Positions 63,355 to 64,000 of a stretch of 64,000 bases of DNA are shown piece after piece. Position 1 is the stretch's first letter, and each line of letters starts with the position of its first letter. Location: assembly GCF_042468235.1 (NCBI RefSeq), contig NZ_CP170386.1:1922001-1986000 (forward strand). The letters run 5' to 3'. The notes beneath the pieces were generated by a model, which was given only the letters and a program-made list of their open reading frames with translations, made no database searches and had not been told where the DNA came from. The DNA is from Lonepinella sp042468235. Its GTDB lineage: Bacteria; Pseudomonadota; Gammaproteobacteria; Enterobacterales; Pasteurellaceae. A program made the position numbers and the translations under genes.

Positions 63355-63387
63355 AAGGGTTTGCTATTAAAGCAAAACCCTTTTTTT
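63355..63387. terminator. Terminator between acrB and the anion transporter gene
   Basis: AGGGTTTGCT (63356-63365) pairs with AGCAAAACCCT (63371-63381) with a single bulged A, followed by a run of Ts to 63387. Confidence 0.8.
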
Positions 63388-63401
63388 GTTTAACTAAAGA
63401 C

Positions 63402-64000
63402 TTAACTTAACCAGAAGAAATAACCAAAAGTGGCAATCGCAACAACGCAGATGAGATTTAAAATAATCCCGACTCGTACCATTTCACTTTGTTTCACTTC
63501 ACCCGTACCAAATACAATGGCATTTGGTGGTGTTGCCACTGGTAACATAAAGGCACAAGAAGCACCAAGACCGATAATTAAGGCTAAACCAATAGGTGGC
63601 ATGCCCAAGGCTTCGGCAATAGAAATAAAGATCGGTACTAGCAACGCAGCACTGGCTGTATTAGACGTAAATTCTGTTAAGAAAATAATAAAGGCAGCAA
63701 CCACTAAACCGATAATGTAATAATGTCCACCTTGAATCGCAAATACGATACCGTCAGCCATGATTTTGCTGGCACCCGAGTCTTTTAATACTGCACTTAA
63801 GGTTAAGCCACCCCCGAACAGCATTAACACACCCCATTCGGTATTGTCTTGAATTTGTTTCCAAGAGGCCACATTAAAGACCACAATTAACACGGCAGCA
63901 AGTAACGCCACCACACTGTCAAAGCTGGCAATTTTGCCTTCCAATCCCAGCAAACCGGCTAACATCGGATTAATTGAGCTACTGAATACCCAGCAAAGTG
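63402..64000 (-). CDS. DASS-family (SLC13) anion:Na+ symporter, N-terminus outside window
   Basis: The last 199 codons of a larger gene, open to the window end. Hydrophobic helices alternate with the family motifs: FLTEFTSNTASAALLVPIFI (the SNT carboxylate/Na+ site) and CAFMLPVATPPNAIVFGTGE (the second SNT-like ATPPN site). Just before these, WGVLMLFGGGLTLSAVLKDS is characteristic of the second half of the fold. Substrates of the family are dicarboxylates, citrate, sulfate or phosphate; this part does not distinguish them. It is convergent with acrB. Confidence 0.88.
   Translation of the reverse strand, partial: LCWVFSSSINPMLAGLLGLEGKIASFDSVVALLAAVLIVVFNVASWKQIQDNTEWGVLMLFGGGLTLSAVLKDSGASKIMADGIVFAIQGGHYYIIGLVVAAFIIFLTEFTSNTASAALLVPIFISIAEALGMPPIGLALIIGLGASCAFMLPVATPPNAIVFGTGEVKQSEMVRVGIILNLICVVAIATFGYFFWLS

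Overview
The window reads as a chromosomal segment of a Pasteurellaceae bacterium (Haemophilus / Aggregatibacter / Pasteurella group). The evidence is an A+T-rich base composition, more than 30 copies of the Haemophilus-type DNA uptake core AAGTGCGGT (several arranged head to head as terminators), and gene neighbourhoods typical of the family: thrT-tyrT-glyT-thrT-tuf, malT/malPQ, oxyR-fabR divergent from a peroxiredoxin-glutaredoxin fusion gene, lptM-lysA, hemE-yjaG-hupA, rpmE/priA/ftsN and acrRAB. The species cannot be fixed from the sequence alone.

Layout: 1-4.2 kb holds an unidentified partial gene, coaA, a four-tRNA operon running into tuf, and a solitary PIN-like nuclease-type gene. 4.5-7.1 kb is adhE. 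7.1-11.4 kb is the most accessory-looking part. It contains a possible IS3-type end and a decayed Fic gene, then a compact minus-strand cassette: promoter, structured untranslated leader, 81-aa protein, Xre-type regulator and retron-like reverse transcriptase. A frameshifted sirtuin (SirTM-type) remnant, a tetR-tail remnant and a TetR regulator divergent from a seven-helix membrane protein follow. 11.5-20.6 kb is maltodextrin/glycogen metabolism (malT, malP, malQ, phosphohexomutase). 20.6-28 kb carries a DMT exporter, a ClC antiporter, dusA, two Sel1-type genes, a rearranged dusA remnant, and an AAA/DUF4143 ATPase with a DUF3861 gene.

28-41 kb combines iron uptake (two TonB-dependent receptors, each with a candidate Fur box), an ABC exporter, an MFS carrier, lipid and peroxide regulators (fabR, oxyR), recQ and cyaY. 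41-46.7 kb is housekeeping (lptM-lysA-gst-murB; hupA, yjaG, hemE) plus two tiny membrane-protein ORFs. 46.8-53.2 kb is a lipopolysaccharide glycosyltransferase region broken by ppa and an M48 lipoprotein protease. 53.3-54.6 kb has a truncated RelE-like toxin and an Rpn-type nuclease. 54.6-63.3 kb holds rpmE, priA, ftsN and an acrR-acrA-acrB drug-efflux operon, and the window ends inside a DASS-type anion transporter.

The best candidate for an unusual system is the reverse-transcriptase cassette at about 7.6-9.5 kb. It has its own consensus-like promoter overlapped by repeated TTTGACT/AGTCAAA half-sites, about 310 nt of leader with three hairpins that could be an msr-like RNA, a small helical protein of unknown role, an HTH regulator, and an RT in which the YADD box and retron signatures are altered. 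It sits among decaying genes, as expected of a defence or mobile-gene hotspot.
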